From positions 1 to 43,903 of the forward strand of contig CANRVY010000013.1 of assembly GCA_947643405.1 (NCBI GenBank): a stretch of 43,903 bases of DNA, read 5' to 3'. Both the position numbers and the translations under genes were made by a program. The notes below the pieces were generated by a model. The model ran no database searches, was not told the DNA's origin, and saw only the letters and a list, made by a program, of their open reading frames with translations. How positions within the stretch are numbered: the first letter of the stretch is position 1; each line of letters begins with the position of its first letter. Origin of the DNA: an uncultured Mycoplasmatota bacterium. Its GTDB lineage: Bacteria; Bacillota_I; Bacilli_A; RF39; UBA660. This document shows positions 7,157 to 16,925 of this stretch, in pieces.

Positions 7157-7894
7157 TTATTTTTGTTTTCCAGAAGAAATTTTCTGTATTACAATATCAT
7201 AAAATCTTTCAGAAAAATTATCTCTTTGTCTTTTGCAAAATTCAATCCATGCTTCTATTGTATCTTTTTTAGTATATTCGCTACTTAAAAGTAAAAAAGA
7301 ATTATAATCAGGCAAATTCTCTACAATAATATTGTCGTTAAAAAAAGGAATAGAACTATTTGATGTTAAATTAGTATGAATATCTCTCTCTGATATGGCA
7401 CCAGTGCTTAAAAACATTATACTTCTCCTCATTTTTTCTACATCCGAATCACATAATGCAAATAATTTAGCAAATTCATTCCCAATTATTTTTTTCTTGA
7501 AACAAAAGCTCCAGAATAACTCTATAGTACTAGCTATTTCAATTGAAATTTGTTCTTCCCACCATTTTGCACCATCAAATATATGATAAAAATTATAATC
7601 TATAGTTAGTTTATAAATTTTATCTACAATTTCAGTACATGCGATTTCTGCTTCTTCATTTCCATTAATTATATATTCATATATGCCATAATATGAGTGT
7701 TTCATTTGTCTTTCATTTTTTGGAAATCCTTTACAAAGTAATTCATATTCGCTATTTATTTCTGCACATATATTATTAAGTTGCTCAAATTCATATTCAT
7801 CTTTAGCTAAATCAGGATGATACTGTTTTATTAGTTTTAAGTATTCTTTTCTTAAGTCATTTAGATTTTGGCAATTTTTAAAATATTTTAGCAT
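7157..7894 (-). CDS. J-domain protein (DnaJ-like N-terminus, unknown C-terminal part)
   Basis: The N-terminus is a J-domain with the HPD tripeptide at residues 26-28, flanked by helices LRKEYLKLIKQY and FEQLNNICAEINSEYELL; this motif stimulates DnaK ATPase. The remaining 180 residues have no Gly/Phe region, zinc fingers or client-binding domain of DnaJ, so this is a specialised co-chaperone or a J-like scaffold. The start at 7894 (245 aa) is chosen over the longer frame at 7951, because GGAAGAGG lies just before it and the extra residues overlap the promoter. Monocistronic between two terminators. The C-terminal function is unknown. Confidence 0.78.
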   Translation of the reverse strand: MLKYFKNCQNLNDLRKEYLKLIKQYHPDLAKDEYEFEQLNNICAEINSEYELLCKGFPKNERQMKHSYYGIYEYIINGNEEAEIACTEIVDKIYKLTIDYNFYHIFDGAKWWEEQISIEIASTIELFWSFCFKKKIIGNEFAKLFALCDSDVEKMRRSIMFLSTGAISERDIHTNLTSNSSIPFFNDNIIVENLPDYNSFLLLSSEYTKKDTIEAWIEFCKRQRDNFSERFYDIVIQKISSGKQK

Positions 7895-7916
7895 TTTTAA
7901 CCTCTTCCTTATAAGT

Positions 7917-7945
7917 ATTATAGCATACTGTAAACTTTTTTTCCA
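7917..7945 (-). promoter_or_regulatory. Candidate promoter of the J-domain gene
   Basis: Minus strand TGGAAA, 17 bases, TATAAT with TGc immediately before the -10 (extended -10). It sits in the short gap after the ribosomal operon terminator. Confidence 0.6.
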
Positions 7946-7953
7946 CAGCAAAA

Positions 7954-7980
7954 CTAAAAAAGATGCTTATTTTGCATCTT
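7954..7980 (-). terminator. Terminator of the S10-spc-alpha operon
   Basis: AAGATGC (7960-7966) pairs with GCATCTT (7974-7980) around a 7-base loop, and a T-run follows on the minus strand. The rplQ stop codon (7967-7969) lies inside the loop and the final codons form the 5' arm. Confidence 0.88.
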
Positions 7981-8323
7981 CCTCAACTAATTCTAAAATT
8001 ACTTCTAACGCATCGTCTCCTCTACGTTCTCCCAATTTTAGAATTCTTGTATATCCACCGTTACGATTAGTATAACGAGGGGCTAAAACATCAAATACTT
8101 TCTTTACAGCAGTATTATCATTTTGTAAGAATGCTAATGCTTTTCTTCTTGCAACTAATGAACCATCTTTACCATATGTAATCATTTTATCAACAAACTT
8201 ACGAACTTCTTTGGCTCTAGGTTCTGTTGTTTTAATGCTTTCATTCATGATTAGGTCTTTTGTTAGGTTAGCAAGCATGCTTCTTCTATGTTTATTAGTG
8301 CGTCCTAATTTTCTATAAGCCAT
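7967..8323 (-). CDS. rplQ: 50S ribosomal protein L17 (bL17)
   Basis: Large-subunit protein located near the peptide exit tunnel. The N-terminus [20 protein letters not shown] is the invariant bL17 opening and the 118-aa length is standard for Firmicutes. It is the last gene of the ribosomal operon, 17 bases after rpoA, in the usual rpoA-rplQ order. The terminator hairpin is built into its final codons. Confidence 0.98.
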   Translation of the reverse strand: MAYRKLGRTNKHRRSMLANLTKDLIMNESIKTTEPRAKEVRKFVDKMITYGKDGSLVARRKALAFLQNDNTAVKKVFDVLAPRYTNRNGGYTRILKLGERRGDDALEVILELVEEDAK

Positions 8324-8340
8324 ATTATTCCTCCTAACTA

Positions 8341-9288
8341 TTAATCTTCATCACGGAATCTAAGTCCCATATCTTTAATTTTATCCATAACTTCTTTTAA
8401 AGATTTTTTACCTAGATTACGAATCTTCATCATTTCTAATTCTGATTTTTCTGTCAAATCACCTAAAGTATTTACTCCAGCTCTTTTTAAACAGTTGTAT
8501 GCGCGAACAGAGAAGTCTAAATCATCAATAGACGTTTCTAACTTTTTAAGTTTGCTGTCTTCTTGTTTTGCATTCATAATTCCTGTCACATCAGCAATTT
8601 CGCTTAAGTCAGTAATAATATTTAAATGTTCAATTAAAATCTTTGCCCCTAATGCCATTGCTTCCTCTGGACGAATAGAGCCATTTGTTGTAACATTCAT
8701 AATTAGTCTATCATAACTTGCATCTTGTCCAACACGAGCATTATCTACATCGTAGCTAATTCTCTCTATTGGTGAATAAAGAGCATCTATTGGAATATAC
8801 CCTATATTACCTTCTACATACTTTTTATTTTCATTTGATGGAACATAACCTCGTCCATTTGCTACAATCATTTCCATATCAAGTTTTCCGCCTTTTGATA
8901 ATGTTGCTATTACTTGATCTGGATTAATAATTTCAATATCTGCATCTGCTTCAATATCTGCAGCTGTCACAACTCTTTCTTCACTTACTGACAAATGCAA
9001 TATTTTATCTTCATTAGAGTGATTTTTTACTACTACGTTTTTAAGATTCAATACGATTGTTGTTACGTCTTCTACTACTCCATCCATTGATTGAAATTCA
9101 TGCATAACTCCATCAATTTTAACTGCTACAATAGCACTTCCTGGCATACTAGAAAGCATAACTCTTCTAAGTGCATTACCAATTGTTGTTCCAAATCCTC
9201 TTTCTAAAGGTTCTAATTCAAATTTCCCAAAATTATTATTTTCAACATATTCTGTTATTTTATAAATTGGTTTTTCAAAGTTTAACAC
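8341..9288 (-). CDS. rpoA: DNA-directed RNA polymerase subunit alpha
   Basis: Alpha subunit, the dimeric platform for RNA polymerase assembly. The N-terminal domain (about 1-230) holds [20 protein letters not shown], the assembly region; the C-terminal domain (about 245-310) holds helix-hairpin-helix signatures ([19 protein letters not shown] and [10 protein letters not shown]) that touch UP elements and activators. The 315-aa length is normal. Co-transcribed with rpsK and rplQ. Confidence 0.99.
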   Translation of the reverse strand: MLNFEKPIYKITEYVENNNFGKFELEPLERGFGTTIGNALRRVMLSSMPGSAIVAVKIDGVMHEFQSMDGVVEDVTTIVLNLKNVVVKNHSNEDKILHLSVSEERVVTAADIEADADIEIINPDQVIATLSKGGKLDMEMIVANGRGYVPSNENKKYVEGNIGYIPIDALYSPIERISYDVDNARVGQDASYDRLIMNVTTNGSIRPEEAMALGAKILIEHLNIITDLSEIADVTGIMNAKQEDSKLKKLETSIDDLDFSVRAYNCLKRAGVNTLGDLTEKSELEMMKIRNLGKKSLKEVMDKIKDMGLRFRDED

Positions 9289-9305
9289 TTAATCACTCCC
9301 TTTCA

Positions 9306-9689
9306 TTATCCACGTGGACGTTTTGGTGGACGACATCCATTATGTGGAATAGGTGTTACATCAGAAATTGAAGTAATCTCTAATCCAGCAGTTTGTAATG
9401 AACGAATTGCTGTTTCTCTTCCAGAACCTAATCCTTTTACGAAAACTTCAACCTTTTTCATACCCATTTCTACAGCTGCTTTTCCTGCTGCTTCTGCAGA
9501 CATTCCTGCTGCAAATGGAGTTGATTTTTTACTTCCTTTGAATCCTAATGTTCCAGCTGAAGCCCAGCTAATTGCATTTCCATCTTTATCACTAATTGTT
9601 ACAATTGTGTTATTGAATGTTGAATGAATAAAAGCTTTACCTTCTGGCACATTCTTTTTCACTTTACGTTTTCTTGGTTTATAAGCCAT
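9306..9689 (-). CDS. rpsK: 30S ribosomal protein S11 (uS11)
   Basis: Platform protein of the small subunit that helps shape the mRNA exit region. [13 protein letters not shown] near the N-terminus and the terminal [13 protein letters not shown] are uS11 hallmarks. The 127 aa are normal. It lies between rpsM and rpoA; as is usual in Firmicutes, rpsD is not in this alpha operon. Confidence 0.99.
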   Translation of the reverse strand: MAYKPRKRKVKKNVPEGKAFIHSTFNNTIVTISDKDGNAISWASAGTLGFKGSKKSTPFAAGMSAEAAGKAAVEMGMKKVEVFVKGLGSGRETAIRSLQTAGLEITSISDVTPIPHNGCRPPKRPRG

Positions 9690-9716
9690 GTATATAACCT
9701 CCTTTATTCGTTTGCA

Positions 9717-10082
9717 TTATTTTTTCTTATTTGCAACTACTTTTCCTTTACCCTTACGAGTTCTTGCATTACGGTTTGTTCTTTGTCCTCTTACTGGCAA
9801 CCCTTTTTTATGACGAGTTCCTTCGTAAGAATTAATTTCCATCTTAGTTTTGATGTTCATGTTAACTTCACGGCGTAAGTCTCCTTCAGTTAGATAGTTA
9901 TTTAAAACATCACGAATTGCAACTAATTCGTCATTTGTTAAATCTCCTGCTTTTTTATTAACATCGATTTTAGCTTCTTTTAAAATTGTATTAGATAAGC
10001 TTCTTCCGACACCATAAATATAAGTTAAAGCAATTTCAATTCTTTTATTATTTGGTATATCTACACCTTTAATACGTGCCAT
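9717..10082 (-). CDS. rpsM: 30S ribosomal protein S13 (uS13)
   Basis: Small-subunit head protein forming intersubunit bridges and contacting tRNA through its basic C-terminal tail. [20 protein letters not shown] and the late [18 protein letters not shown] segment are diagnostic. The 121 aa are standard. The gene follows rpmJ after 15 bases in canonical order. Confidence 0.99.
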   Translation of the reverse strand: MARIKGVDIPNNKRIEIALTYIYGVGRSLSNTILKEAKIDVNKKAGDLTNDELVAIRDVLNNYLTEGDLRREVNMNIKTKMEINSYEGTRHKKGLPVRGQRTNRNARTRKGKGKVVANKKK

Positions 10083-10097
10083 AAAACACCTCCTATA

Positions 10098-10211
10098 TTA
10101 CCCTTGTCTTTGTTTATGTTTTGGATTTGTACAAATTACTTGTACTTTTCCCTTACGTTTAATAATTTTGCAATTTTCACACATTTTTTTTACTGATGGT
10201 CTTACTTTCAT
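10098..10211 (-). CDS. rpmJ: 50S ribosomal protein L36 (bL36), zinc-binding form
   Basis: A 37-aa protein, too short for many gene callers. It begins [15 protein letters not shown] and ends PKHKQRQG. Cys11, Cys14, Cys27 and His32 form the zinc ribbon, so this is the zinc-containing (C+) paralogue. ATG at 10211 has a ribosome-binding site (GTAGGAGGGATTT). It lies between infA and rpsM as in most Firmicutes, 11 bases after infA. Confidence 0.97.
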   Translation of the reverse strand: MKVRPSVKKMCENCKIIKRKGKVQVICTNPKHKQRQG

Positions 10212-10222
10212 CTAAATCCCTC

Positions 10223-10438
10223 CTACTTTCTATAGGTTATTCGCCCACATGTTAAATCATATGGTGACATTTCCACAGTGACTTTATCACCTGCTAAAAT
10301 GCGAATATAATTCATTCGGATTTTACCAGAAACGTGGGCAATTATAATATGTTTATTCTCTAATTCTACTCTGAATTTTCCGCCTGGTAATACTTCTAAT
10401 ACTTTACCCTCAACTTCGATTACATCTGTTTTTGCCAT
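10223..10438 (-). CDS. infA: Translation initiation factor IF-1
   Basis: Single OB-fold protein that binds the 30S A site during initiation. [28 protein letters not shown] and the ending [14 protein letters not shown] are the family signature. The 71-aa length is typical. The start lies 4 bases after the map stop, with AGAGGTGATTAG as ribosome-binding site. Confidence 0.98.
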   Translation of the reverse strand: MAKTDVIEVEGKVLEVLPGGKFRVELENKHIIIAHVSGKIRMNYIRILAGDKVTVEMSPYDLTCGRITYRK

Positions 10439-10442
10439 CTAA

Positions 10443-11189
10443 TCACCTCTTTGTCAAAATTTGATACCCATCTTTGGTAACTAGAACAGTATGTTCAAAG
10501 TGTGCAGAAGGTTTTCCATCTGCTGTGATAATTGTCCAATCATCATCTTCTAAGAAAATATGTGGTGTTCCTAGATTTAACATTGGCTCTACAGCGATAA
10601 CCATTCCTTCCTTCAAGATAGGCCCAGTATTCTTTTTTCCATAGTTTGGTACATCTGGTTCTTCATGGACATCACTACCAACCCCATGACCAACTAATTC
10701 TCTTACTACCCCTAAGTGATACTTATTTGCAACTTCACTTACGGCGTTCCCGATATCCCCAACATGTGCTCCTTCTTTTATCACAGATAACCCTGCAAAT
10801 AAGGATTCTTCTGTTTGTTCTAGAAGTTTCTTCAAATCGTTATCTATTTTTCCTACTGGATAAGTCCAAGCAGAATCTCCATGATAACCTTTGTAACATG
10901 CTCCAATATCGATAGAAATTATGTCACCATTTTTTAGTTTTCGATTTCCTGGAATTCCATGTACTACTTCATCATTGATAGAAGTACAAATACTCCCTGG
11001 AAAACCATCATAATTTTTAAATGAGGGAGTTGCCCCTCTGCTTATTATATAATCATAAGCAAGCGTATCTAGCTCTTTTGTTGTAATACCTGGTTTAATA
11101 AACGGTTTTAAATAATTATGGGTATCGCCAGTTATCCCACCAGCTATTTTAAGGAGCTCTATTTCTCTTTCGCTTTTTATAGGAATCAT
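10443..11189 (-). CDS. map: Methionine aminopeptidase, type I
   Basis: Removes the initiator methionine from new proteins. The five metal ligands are visible: Asp94 and Asp105 (SIDIGACYKGYHGDSA), His168 (VGHGVGSD), Glu201 (AVEPM) and Glu232 (HFEHT). The 248-aa length is that of type I enzymes without an SH3-binding extension. It overlaps adk by 4 bases (ATGA), so the two are translationally coupled. Confidence 0.98.
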   Translation of the reverse strand: MIPIKSEREIELLKIAGGITGDTHNYLKPFIKPGITTKELDTLAYDYIISRGATPSFKNYDGFPGSICTSINDEVVHGIPGNRKLKNGDIISIDIGACYKGYHGDSAWTYPVGKIDNDLKKLLEQTEESLFAGLSVIKEGAHVGDIGNAVSEVANKYHLGVVRELVGHGVGSDVHEEPDVPNYGKKNTGPILKEGMVIAVEPMLNLGTPHIFLEDDDWTIITADGKPSAHFEHTVLVTKDGYQILTKR

Positions 11190-11851
11190 AGTTTACTACT
11201 TCCTTCCAAGAAAGAAGAGATTTCTTTAAAAGTGTCATCTTTACTATTAACACTAGAAACACGATATAATACATTTTTACTATCGTAGTAATCAATCAAA
11301 GGCTGTGTTTTTTCTAAATAGGTATCATAACGTAGTCCAAATGTTTCACTATTGTCATCTGCTCTTTTTACAAGTTTATTTCCACAATGGTCGCAAATTC
11401 CATCTTCTTTTGGTTGTGCTTCTTCTATAATAGTATTATAGACAGAACCACAAAGAGGACAAATTACTCGGCCTTCTATTCTCTTGCAAGCAAGTTCTTT
11501 TTTGACATCTAAATAAATTACAATTCCTAACTTCTTATTTAGTTTTCTCAAAATATTTTCATAGGCAATTGCCTGTTCTATATTTCTAGGAAAACCATCT
11601 AAGATATAACCATTGTTGCAGTCTTTTTGTTGTAATCGTTCTTCTAATAATTCTAAAATAATATCATCACTCACAAAAGCTCCACTGCTAATTTGTTTTT
11701 TAATATACTTTCCTCTTTCATCATCTACTAGAGATGCTCCACGAAGAAGATCTCCAGTAGAAATATGAGGAATTTGATAAGCTTCACAAAGCATTTTTGC
11801 TTGTGTACCTTTTCCTGCTGCTGGAGGAGCTATAAAGATAATGCTTTCCAT
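11186..11851 (-). CDS. adk: Adenylate kinase, zinc LID form
   Basis: Interconverts ATP plus AMP with two ADP. The P-loop reads APPAAGKGT (8-16), slightly different from the common GPPGAGKGT. The LID holds Cys131, Cys134, Cys153 and Cys156, a structural zinc site typical of Gram-positive enzymes, and DGFPRN (85-90) is the AMP-side motif. The 221 aa are normal. It starts two bases after the secY stop. Confidence 0.98.
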   Translation of the reverse strand: MESIIFIAPPAAGKGTQAKMLCEAYQIPHISTGDLLRGASLVDDERGKYIKKQISSGAFVSDDIILELLEERLQQKDCNNGYILDGFPRNIEQAIAYENILRKLNKKLGIVIYLDVKKELACKRIEGRVICPLCGSVYNTIIEEAQPKEDGICDHCGNKLVKRADDNSETFGLRYDTYLEKTQPLIDYYDSKNVLYRVSSVNSKDDTFKEISSFLEGSSKL

Positions 11852-11852
11852 A

Positions 11853-13124
11853 TTATCTTCTTCTTCCTCTCTTATACTGGCGGCTTACTAACTGACTTTC
11901 CATTTGCTTATAAGTTTCAAGCGCTACTCCTACTACAATTAAAAGTCCTGTCCCTCCTAGTTGCACACTCGTTGGTAAACTAGATATAGAACCGAACACA
12001 AGTGGAAGTCCTGCTATTATTGCTAAAAAGATAGCACCTACAATTGTAATTTTGTTTAAAACTCCACTTACATATTTCTCAGTATCAGTTCCTGGACGTA
12101 CTCCTGGAATAAAACCACCATTTTTGTTTAAATTTTCAGCTAATTCTTTTGGTTTTAATTGTAAATATGTATAAAAATACGCAAAACCGATAATTAATAG
12201 AATATACAAGATAAGTCCTGTACCACTACTCATCGTTAGCCATTTATTTACAAATAATGTAAATCCATCTTTTTTCACAAACTGTGCTATTATTGCAGGT
12301 ATTGAAAGTAATGCAGATGCGAAAATGACAGGTACTACACCAGCTGAATTAAGTTTAAATGGAATATAACTATTTTTTGCTCCAACACTATTCACTGAAC
12401 GATTAGCGTATTGAATTGGCACTCTTCTTTCCGCACTTTGTTCAAATACTACTCCAATTACAATTGCTAAGTAGACAATTACTAAAAGCGCAAATTTTAC
12501 AATTCCTAAAGTTAAAGCTTGCGTACTAGTTGTTACAATCAAACTTTGCCAAGCACTTACAAACATTGTTGGAAGACTTGCAATAATACCAGCCATAATA
12601 ATTAATGAAATTCCATTTCCTATTCCTTTTGCAGTAATTTGATCTCCTAACCAAAGTAAGAACGCAGTTCCTGCTGTTAAAATAAGAGCAAATTCCATAT
12701 AATCAATTGGAGTCCCACCTTTGATTACAGAGAAAGAAAATAAATATCCTTGAAAGAATGCTAATGCAATTCCTACTACTCTTGTAATTTGATTTAATTT
12801 TGCTCTTCCTGTTCCACCTTGTTTAGAAAGTTCTGCCAAATAAGGAATAATATCCATTTGTAATAATTGAATAACAATAGATGCTGTAATGTAAGGCATT
12901 ACACCTAATGAGAAGATAGAAAATTTTTCCATTGCTCCTCCACCCATTGCATTAATGAGTTCTAAGAACCCTAACTTTCCGGCATCAAATGCAGATGAGT
13001 TTACTCCCGGAACGATAATAGTTGTTCCTAGTTTAAAAATAAATAAACAGAAGAAAGTAAAATAAATTCTCTTTCTTAAGTCTTTATTCTTGGGATTAAA
13101 TATTTGCTTCATTGTTGCAAACAT
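11853..13124 (-). CDS. secY: Preprotein translocase subunit SecY
   Basis: Channel protein of the Sec translocon with ten predicted membrane helices. Signature stretches include LGVMPYITASIVIQLLQ (helix 2 region), GNGISLIIMAGI and RRVPIQYANR. The 423-aa length is standard. It lies directly after rplO (one base between them), as in most spc operons. An ATG four codons in (13112) is an alternative start. Confidence 0.99.
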   Translation of the reverse strand: MFATMKQIFNPKNKDLRKRIYFTFFCLFIFKLGTTIIVPGVNSSAFDAGKLGFLELINAMGGGAMEKFSIFSLGVMPYITASIVIQLLQMDIIPYLAELSKQGGTGRAKLNQITRVVGIALAFFQGYLFSFSVIKGGTPIDYMEFALILTAGTAFLLWLGDQITAKGIGNGISLIIMAGIIASLPTMFVSAWQSLIVTTSTQALTLGIVKFALLVIVYLAIVIGVVFEQSAERRVPIQYANRSVNSVGAKNSYIPFKLNSAGVVPVIFASALLSIPAIIAQFVKKDGFTLFVNKWLTMSSGTGLILYILLIIGFAYFYTYLQLKPKELAENLNKNGGFIPGVRPGTDTEKYVSGVLNKITIVGAIFLAIIAGLPLVFGSISSLPTSVQLGGTGLLIVVGVALETYKQMESQLVSRQYKRGRRR

Positions 13125-13125
13125 T

Positions 13126-13569
13126 TTAGATCACCTCTGCTTTTCCACCTAATTTTTCTATTTGTTCTTTTGCTACAGTAGAGAATTTATGTGCTTTTAC
13201 ATTTACTTTTTTCTCTAATGTACCATTACCTAATACTTTAATTCCATCTAATTGATTCTTAATTAGTCCCATCTCTTTTAGAAGTTCTGGAGTAATCGCT
13301 GCTCCATCTTCAAATTTGTTTAAATCACTTAAATTAATAACAGCATATTCTGTTTTAAATCTGGCATTTGTAAAACCTCTTTTTGGTAAACGACGGAATA
13401 AAGGTAATTGTCCACCTTCAAATCCTGGTCTTACTCCTCCACCACTTCTTGCATTTTGTCCCTTATGTCCTTTTCCAGCAGTTTTTCCATGTCCACTGCT
13501 TGTTCCACGACCAACAATTTTACGCTTTTTTGTTGCGCCTTCATTTGGATACATTGTATGTAATTTCAT
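13126..13569 (-). CDS. rplO: 50S ribosomal protein L15 (uL15)
   Basis: Large-subunit assembly protein with a Gly/Arg/Lys-rich extended N-terminus: [18 protein letters not shown] and [20 protein letters not shown]. The 147 aa are normal. It follows rpsE after a single base, leaving no room for the rpmD gene that usually separates the two. Confidence 0.98.
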   Translation of the reverse strand: MKLHTMYPNEGATKKRKIVGRGTSSGHGKTAGKGHKGQNARSGGGVRPGFEGGQLPLFRRLPKRGFTNARFKTEYAVINLSDLNKFEDGAAITPELLKEMGLIKNQLDGIKVLGNGTLEKKVNVKAHKFSTVAKEQIEKLGGKAEVI

Positions 13570-13570
13570 A

Positions 13571-14074
13571 CTATCTGATCTCCTCTACTTTTTTACCACG
13601 TAAACGTGCTACTTCTTCTATTGTTCTTTGTGATTTAAGTGCATTAAGGGTTGCATATGCCATATTTATTTTTGTATTTGATCCAAGAGATTTTGATAAG
13701 ATATCTTTTACACCAGCAAGTTCTAATACTGCTCTAACAGGTCCACCAGCTTTTACTCCAGTACCTTTTGAAGCAGGTTTTAACATAACTCTACTAGCTC
13801 CTCTTACACCAATTGCTTCATGAGGGATAGTTCCATCAACGATAGATACTCTTGACACATTTTTAGTAGCTGCTGCAACAGCTTTTTTAATAGCATCTGG
13901 TACTTCGTTAGCTTTTCCAGTTCCAAGTCCAACTTGGCCTTTTCTATCTCCTACAGCAACAGTAGCAGAGAAACGGAAATGACGACCACCTTTTGTTACC
14001 TTTGTAACACGACCAATATTAATTACTTCTTCTTCGAATTGTTTTGGTCTTGGTTCTCTTCTTCTATTTTCCAT
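13571..14074 (-). CDS. rpsE: 30S ribosomal protein S5 (uS5)
   Basis: Small-subunit protein lining the mRNA entry channel and contributing to decoding fidelity. [21 protein letters not shown] is the dsRBD-like segment and the C-terminal domain contains [22 protein letters not shown]. The 167 aa are standard. It lies between rplR and rplO. Confidence 0.99.
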   Translation of the reverse strand: MENRRREPRPKQFEEEVINIGRVTKVTKGGRHFRFSATVAVGDRKGQVGLGTGKANEVPDAIKKAVAAATKNVSRVSIVDGTIPHEAIGVRGASRVMLKPASKGTGVKAGGPVRAVLELAGVKDILSKSLGSNTKINMAYATLNALKSQRTIEEVARLRGKKVEEIR

Positions 14075-14088
14075 GTGTTTTCCTCCTT

Positions 14089-14451
14089 TTAGAATTCTAA
14101 TCCATTTTCGCGAGCAGCTTCAGCTAAAGCCTTTACACGACCATGATATAGGTATCCACCTCTATCAAAAACTACAGTTTTTATTTTTGCATCTTTTGCT
14201 CTTTTGGCAAGTAATTCTCCTACTTTAGTTGCGGCTTCAATGTTTCCACCATTTTTTAGTTTCAACTCTTTATCGATAGAAGATGCACTTACTAATGTAA
14301 CAGATGCTTCATCATCGATGATTTGTGCAAAAATGTTTCCGTTAGATCTAAACACATTTAATCTTGGTGTATTTACTGTTCCTGCTACTTTAGATCTTAC
14401 ACGTGCATGTCTAGCTTTACGTACATCGTTACGAGATACTTTTTTAATCAT
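14089..14451 (-). CDS. rplR: 50S ribosomal protein L18 (uL18)
   Basis: Central protuberance protein that binds 5S rRNA together with L5. The basic N-terminus ([15 protein letters not shown]), [19 protein letters not shown] and the closing [22 protein letters not shown] are characteristic. The 120 aa are standard. Position is canonical between rplF and rpsE. Confidence 0.99.
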   Translation of the reverse strand: MIKKVSRNDVRKARHARVRSKVAGTVNTPRLNVFRSNGNIFAQIIDDEASVTLVSASSIDKELKLKNGGNIEAATKVGELLAKRAKDAKIKTVVFDRGGYLYHGRVKALAEAARENGLEF

Positions 14452-14480
14452 AAGTATTACTCTCCTTTACTATTTAAATA

Positions 14481-15011
14481 TTAAGATGCTTTCTTTCCTT
14501 CTTTACGACGAACAATTTCATCTTTATAACGAATACCTTTCCCTTTATATGGTTCTGGTTCTCTTATTTTTCTAACATTAGCAGCAAATTCACCAACTAA
14601 ACATTTGTCAATTCCTCTGATTGTAAGTTCTGTATTACTTGGACACTCTAATGTAATTCCTTCTGGAACTTTTACTTCTACAGGAAGAGAATACCCAGCA
14701 GTTACTACTAAGTCTTTTCCTTTTAAAGCAAAACGATATCCTACTCCAAGAGATTCTAGTCCTTTTTCAAATCCCTTAGTAACTCCTTCAATCATATTAC
14801 TAATGTTTGCGTTTGCAGTACCGTGAAAACTTTTATAATTATCATTTTCTCTTGTAACTGTTAATTCATTTCCATCAACTTTAATATCGATGTGGTTGTT
14901 AATTTCAGTAGAAAGTTCACCTTTAGGACCTTTTACTGTAACAACATTACCGTCTTTAGATACTGTAACGTTTTCTGGTATAGTTAATACTCTATTTCCT
15001 ATACGACTCAT
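14481..15011 (-). CDS. rplF: 50S ribosomal protein L6 (uL6)
   Basis: Protein near the GTPase-associated centre with two related domains. MSRIGNRVLTIPENV opens it and the C-terminal REPEPYKGKGIRYKDE is invariant in the family. The 176 aa are normal. It lies between rpsH and rplR. Confidence 0.99.
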   Translation of the reverse strand: MSRIGNRVLTIPENVTVSKDGNVVTVKGPKGELSTEINNHIDIKVDGNELTVTRENDNYKSFHGTANANISNMIEGVTKGFEKGLESLGVGYRFALKGKDLVVTAGYSLPVEVKVPEGITLECPSNTELTIRGIDKCLVGEFAANVRKIREPEPYKGKGIRYKDEIVRRKEGKKAS

Positions 15012-15029
15012 AATAATCCTCCTAACTTT

Positions 15030-15425
15030 CTACCAAATATAAGCTAAAACTTCTCCACCTAATGATTTTTCTCTAGCTTCTTTATCAGTCATAATTCCTT
15101 TTGAAGTAGAAATGATGGCAATTCCAAGACCGTTTAATACGCTTGGGATTTCTTCTGCTTTAGCATATACACGTAATCCTGGTTTAGAAATTCTTTTAAG
15201 TCCAGTAATAACGCGTTCTTTTTTATCTCCATATTTTAAATCTAATGTAATAACATCAAATTTATCGTTTTTTGCTACTTTATAATCACTGATAAATCCA
15301 GTTTCTTTTAAAATTCTAGCAATTTCAGTTTTCATTTTTGAAGCGGGTACTTCAACTTCTTTGTATCGCATTTGATTGGCGTTACGAATTCTTGTAAGCA
15401 TATCTGCGATTGGATCTGTTACCAT
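15030..15425 (-). CDS. rpsH: 30S ribosomal protein S8 (uS8)
   Basis: Primary 16S rRNA-binding protein and, in E. coli, the translational repressor of the spc operon. [17 protein letters not shown] and the [26 protein letters not shown] ending are diagnostic, the latter quoted here only as landmarks at residues 107-131. The 131 aa are standard. Confidence 0.98.
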   Translation of the reverse strand: MVTDPIADMLTRIRNANQMRYKEVEVPASKMKTEIARILKETGFISDYKVAKNDKFDVITLDLKYGDKKERVITGLKRISKPGLRVYAKAEEIPSVLNGLGIAIISTSKGIMTDKEAREKSLGGEVLAYIW

Positions 15426-15442
15426 ATATATCCTCCCATCTA

Positions 15443-15628
15443 CTACCAGCTAGATTTAGTAACCCCTGGTATTTGTCCTTTATAAGCTAATTCTCTAAAA
15501 CAAATACGGCAAATTCCATATTTTCTAAGTACAGCATGAGGTCTTCCACATCTTTGACAACGTGTATATTCTCTTACTTTGTACTTTGGTTTACGACTAG
15601 CTTTTACTATCATACTTTTTTTAGCCAT
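15443..15628 (-). CDS. rpsN: 30S ribosomal protein S14, zinc type (uS14)
   Basis: Small-subunit head protein. The 61-aa form with two Cys pairs (CQRCGRPH and CRICF) is the zinc-binding S14 of Gram-positives. The opening [20 protein letters not shown] is typical. It lies between rplE and rpsH in the usual place. Confidence 0.99.
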   Translation of the reverse strand: MAKKSMIVKASRKPKYKVREYTRCQRCGRPHAVLRKYGICRICFRELAYKGQIPGVTKSSW

Positions 15629-15643
15629 AATATCCTCCTATAA

Positions 15644-16183
15644 CTATTTCTTAAAAGGCATTCCGAAACCTTTTAATAAGTCATGTGCTTCTTCGTTAGT
15701 ACGAGCTGTTGTTACAAATACAATATCCATACCACGAACTTTTACAACGTTATCGTATTCAATTTCTGAGAAAATTAATTGTTCAGTTAATCCTAATGTA
15801 TAATTACCTCTTCCATCAAATGATTTATTTGAAATTCCTCTGAAATCACGTACACGTGGTAATGTAATACTAATTAGTTTATCTAAGAAGTTATACATAT
15901 TTTCTCCACGTAATGTTACTTTACAACCAATTGCTTGACCTTCTCTTAATTTAAATCCAGCTATGGCTTTTTTGGCTGTTGTAGCAACTGGTTTTTGTCC
16001 TGTAATAGCTTCTAAATCTGCTATAGCAGCTTCTAACATTTTACTGTTATGAGCAGCATCTCCAACACCCATATTTACTACAATTTTATCTAATTTTGGA
16101 ACTTCCATAATACTTGTGTAATTATATTTTTCTCTCAAACTTGGTACGATTTCATTTAAATATTTTTCTTTTAGGCGGTTCAC
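15644..16183 (-). CDS. rplE: 50S ribosomal protein L5 (uL5)
   Basis: 5S rRNA-binding protein of the central protuberance that contacts P-site t[23 protein letters not shown] and the [18 protein letters not shown] segment are diagnostic. A frame extension up to TTG at 16201 is probably not translated: it consists of the ribosome-binding site GGAAGGAGGG itself. GTG at 16183 then gives a 179-aa protein of normal length beginning MNRLKEKY. Confidence 0.96.
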   Translation of the reverse strand: MNRLKEKYLNEIVPSLREKYNYTSIMEVPKLDKIVVNMGVGDAAHNSKMLEAAIADLEAITGQKPVATTAKKAIAGFKLREGQAIGCKVTLRGENMYNFLDKLISITLPRVRDFRGISNKSFDGRGNYTLGLTEQLIFSEIEYDNVVKVRGMDIVFVTTARTNEEAHDLLKGFGMPFKK

Positions 16184-16201
16184 TCTTAACCCTCCTTCCA
16201 A

Positions 16202-16510
16202 TTAGTCAAGGACTTCATTAGATTTTTTGCAAACTCTAACTTTTTTTCCTTCTTTATTTACTGTGTGTCCAATTCTAGTTCCTTTTTTTGTTTTAGGATC
16301 TAGTATCATAACATTTGAAGCATGAATTGGTGCTTCCATTTCTACAATACTTCCAGCATTTCCACCTTGAGGTTTGATATGCTTTTTACGAACATTTACG
16401 CCTTCAATGATTACTTTATTTTCGTCACGAAGAATTTTTGTAATAGTTCCTTCTTTTCCTTTATTAGAACCAGCAATGACTACTACTTTATCTCCAGTTT
16501 TCAAGTTCAT
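16202..16510 (-). CDS. rplX: 50S ribosomal protein L24 (uL24)
   Basis: Assembly-initiator protein near the tunnel exit with an N-terminal KOW fold: MNLKTGDKVVVIAGSNKGKEG. The ATG at 16510, preceded by TTGGAGGGAAAAAGC, gives 102 aa as expected. The longer frame starting at 16555 overlaps rplN and is not supported. The next gene's ribosome-binding site follows the stop directly. Confidence 0.97.
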   Translation of the reverse strand: MNLKTGDKVVVIAGSNKGKEGTITKILRDENKVIIEGVNVRKKHIKPQGGNAGSIVEMEAPIHASNVMILDPKTKKGTRIGHTVNKEGKKVRVCKKSNEVLD

Positions 16511-16526
16511 GCTTTTTCCCTCCAAA

Positions 16527-16895
16527 CTATAGCACTTCTTTAGCAAGTGATACAATCTTCATAAAATCTTTTTCACGTAATTCACGTGCTACTGGTCCAA
16601 ATACACGAGTTCCAACTGGGCTCTTATCATCTTTAATAATAACGCAAGCATTATCATCAAATTTAATATAAGATCCATCTTCTCTTCTTAGACCAAATTT
16701 ACTTCTAACGATTACAGCTTTCACTACCTTACCACGTCCAACTGTACCATTAGGAGTTGCTTTTTTAATAGTTCCAACAACTATATCACCAATATTACCA
16801 GTTTTAACTTTGCTTCCACCTAATACACGAATCACTAAAAGTTCACGTGCACCTGAGTTATCGGCAACTTTTAAACGGCTTTCTTGTTGAATCAT
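16527..16895 (-). CDS. rplN: 50S ribosomal protein L14 (uL14)
   Basis: Interface protein that forms a bridge with 16S r[23 protein letters not shown] and the ending [18 protein letters not shown] are the family signature. The 122 aa are standard. It lies between rpsQ and rplX. Confidence 0.99.
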   Translation of the reverse strand: MIQQESRLKVADNSGARELLVIRVLGGSKVKTGNIGDIVVGTIKKATPNGTVGRGKVVKAVIVRSKFGLRREDGSYIKFDDNACVIIKDDKSPVGTRVFGPVARELREKDFMKIVSLAKEVL

Positions 16896-16925
16896 ATATG
16901 AATCCTCCTTTATCCGTTACAGCTA

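Noticed and set aside
9308-9317. TCCACGTGGA palindrome resembling a parS core at the end of rpsK
   Set aside because: The flanks do not match the parS consensus and the bases encode the invariant Pro-Arg-Gly end of S11. It also warns that CCACGTGG arises here from common codons.
13316-13823. Long open frames on the plus strand opposite rplO and rpsE
   Set aside because: They are antisense to highly conserved ribosomal genes, have no ribosome-binding site and show no recognisable protein motif.
16183-16201. Upstream extension of rplE starting at TTG
   Set aside because: The extra codons consist of the ribosome-binding site; L5 of normal length starts at GTG 16183.
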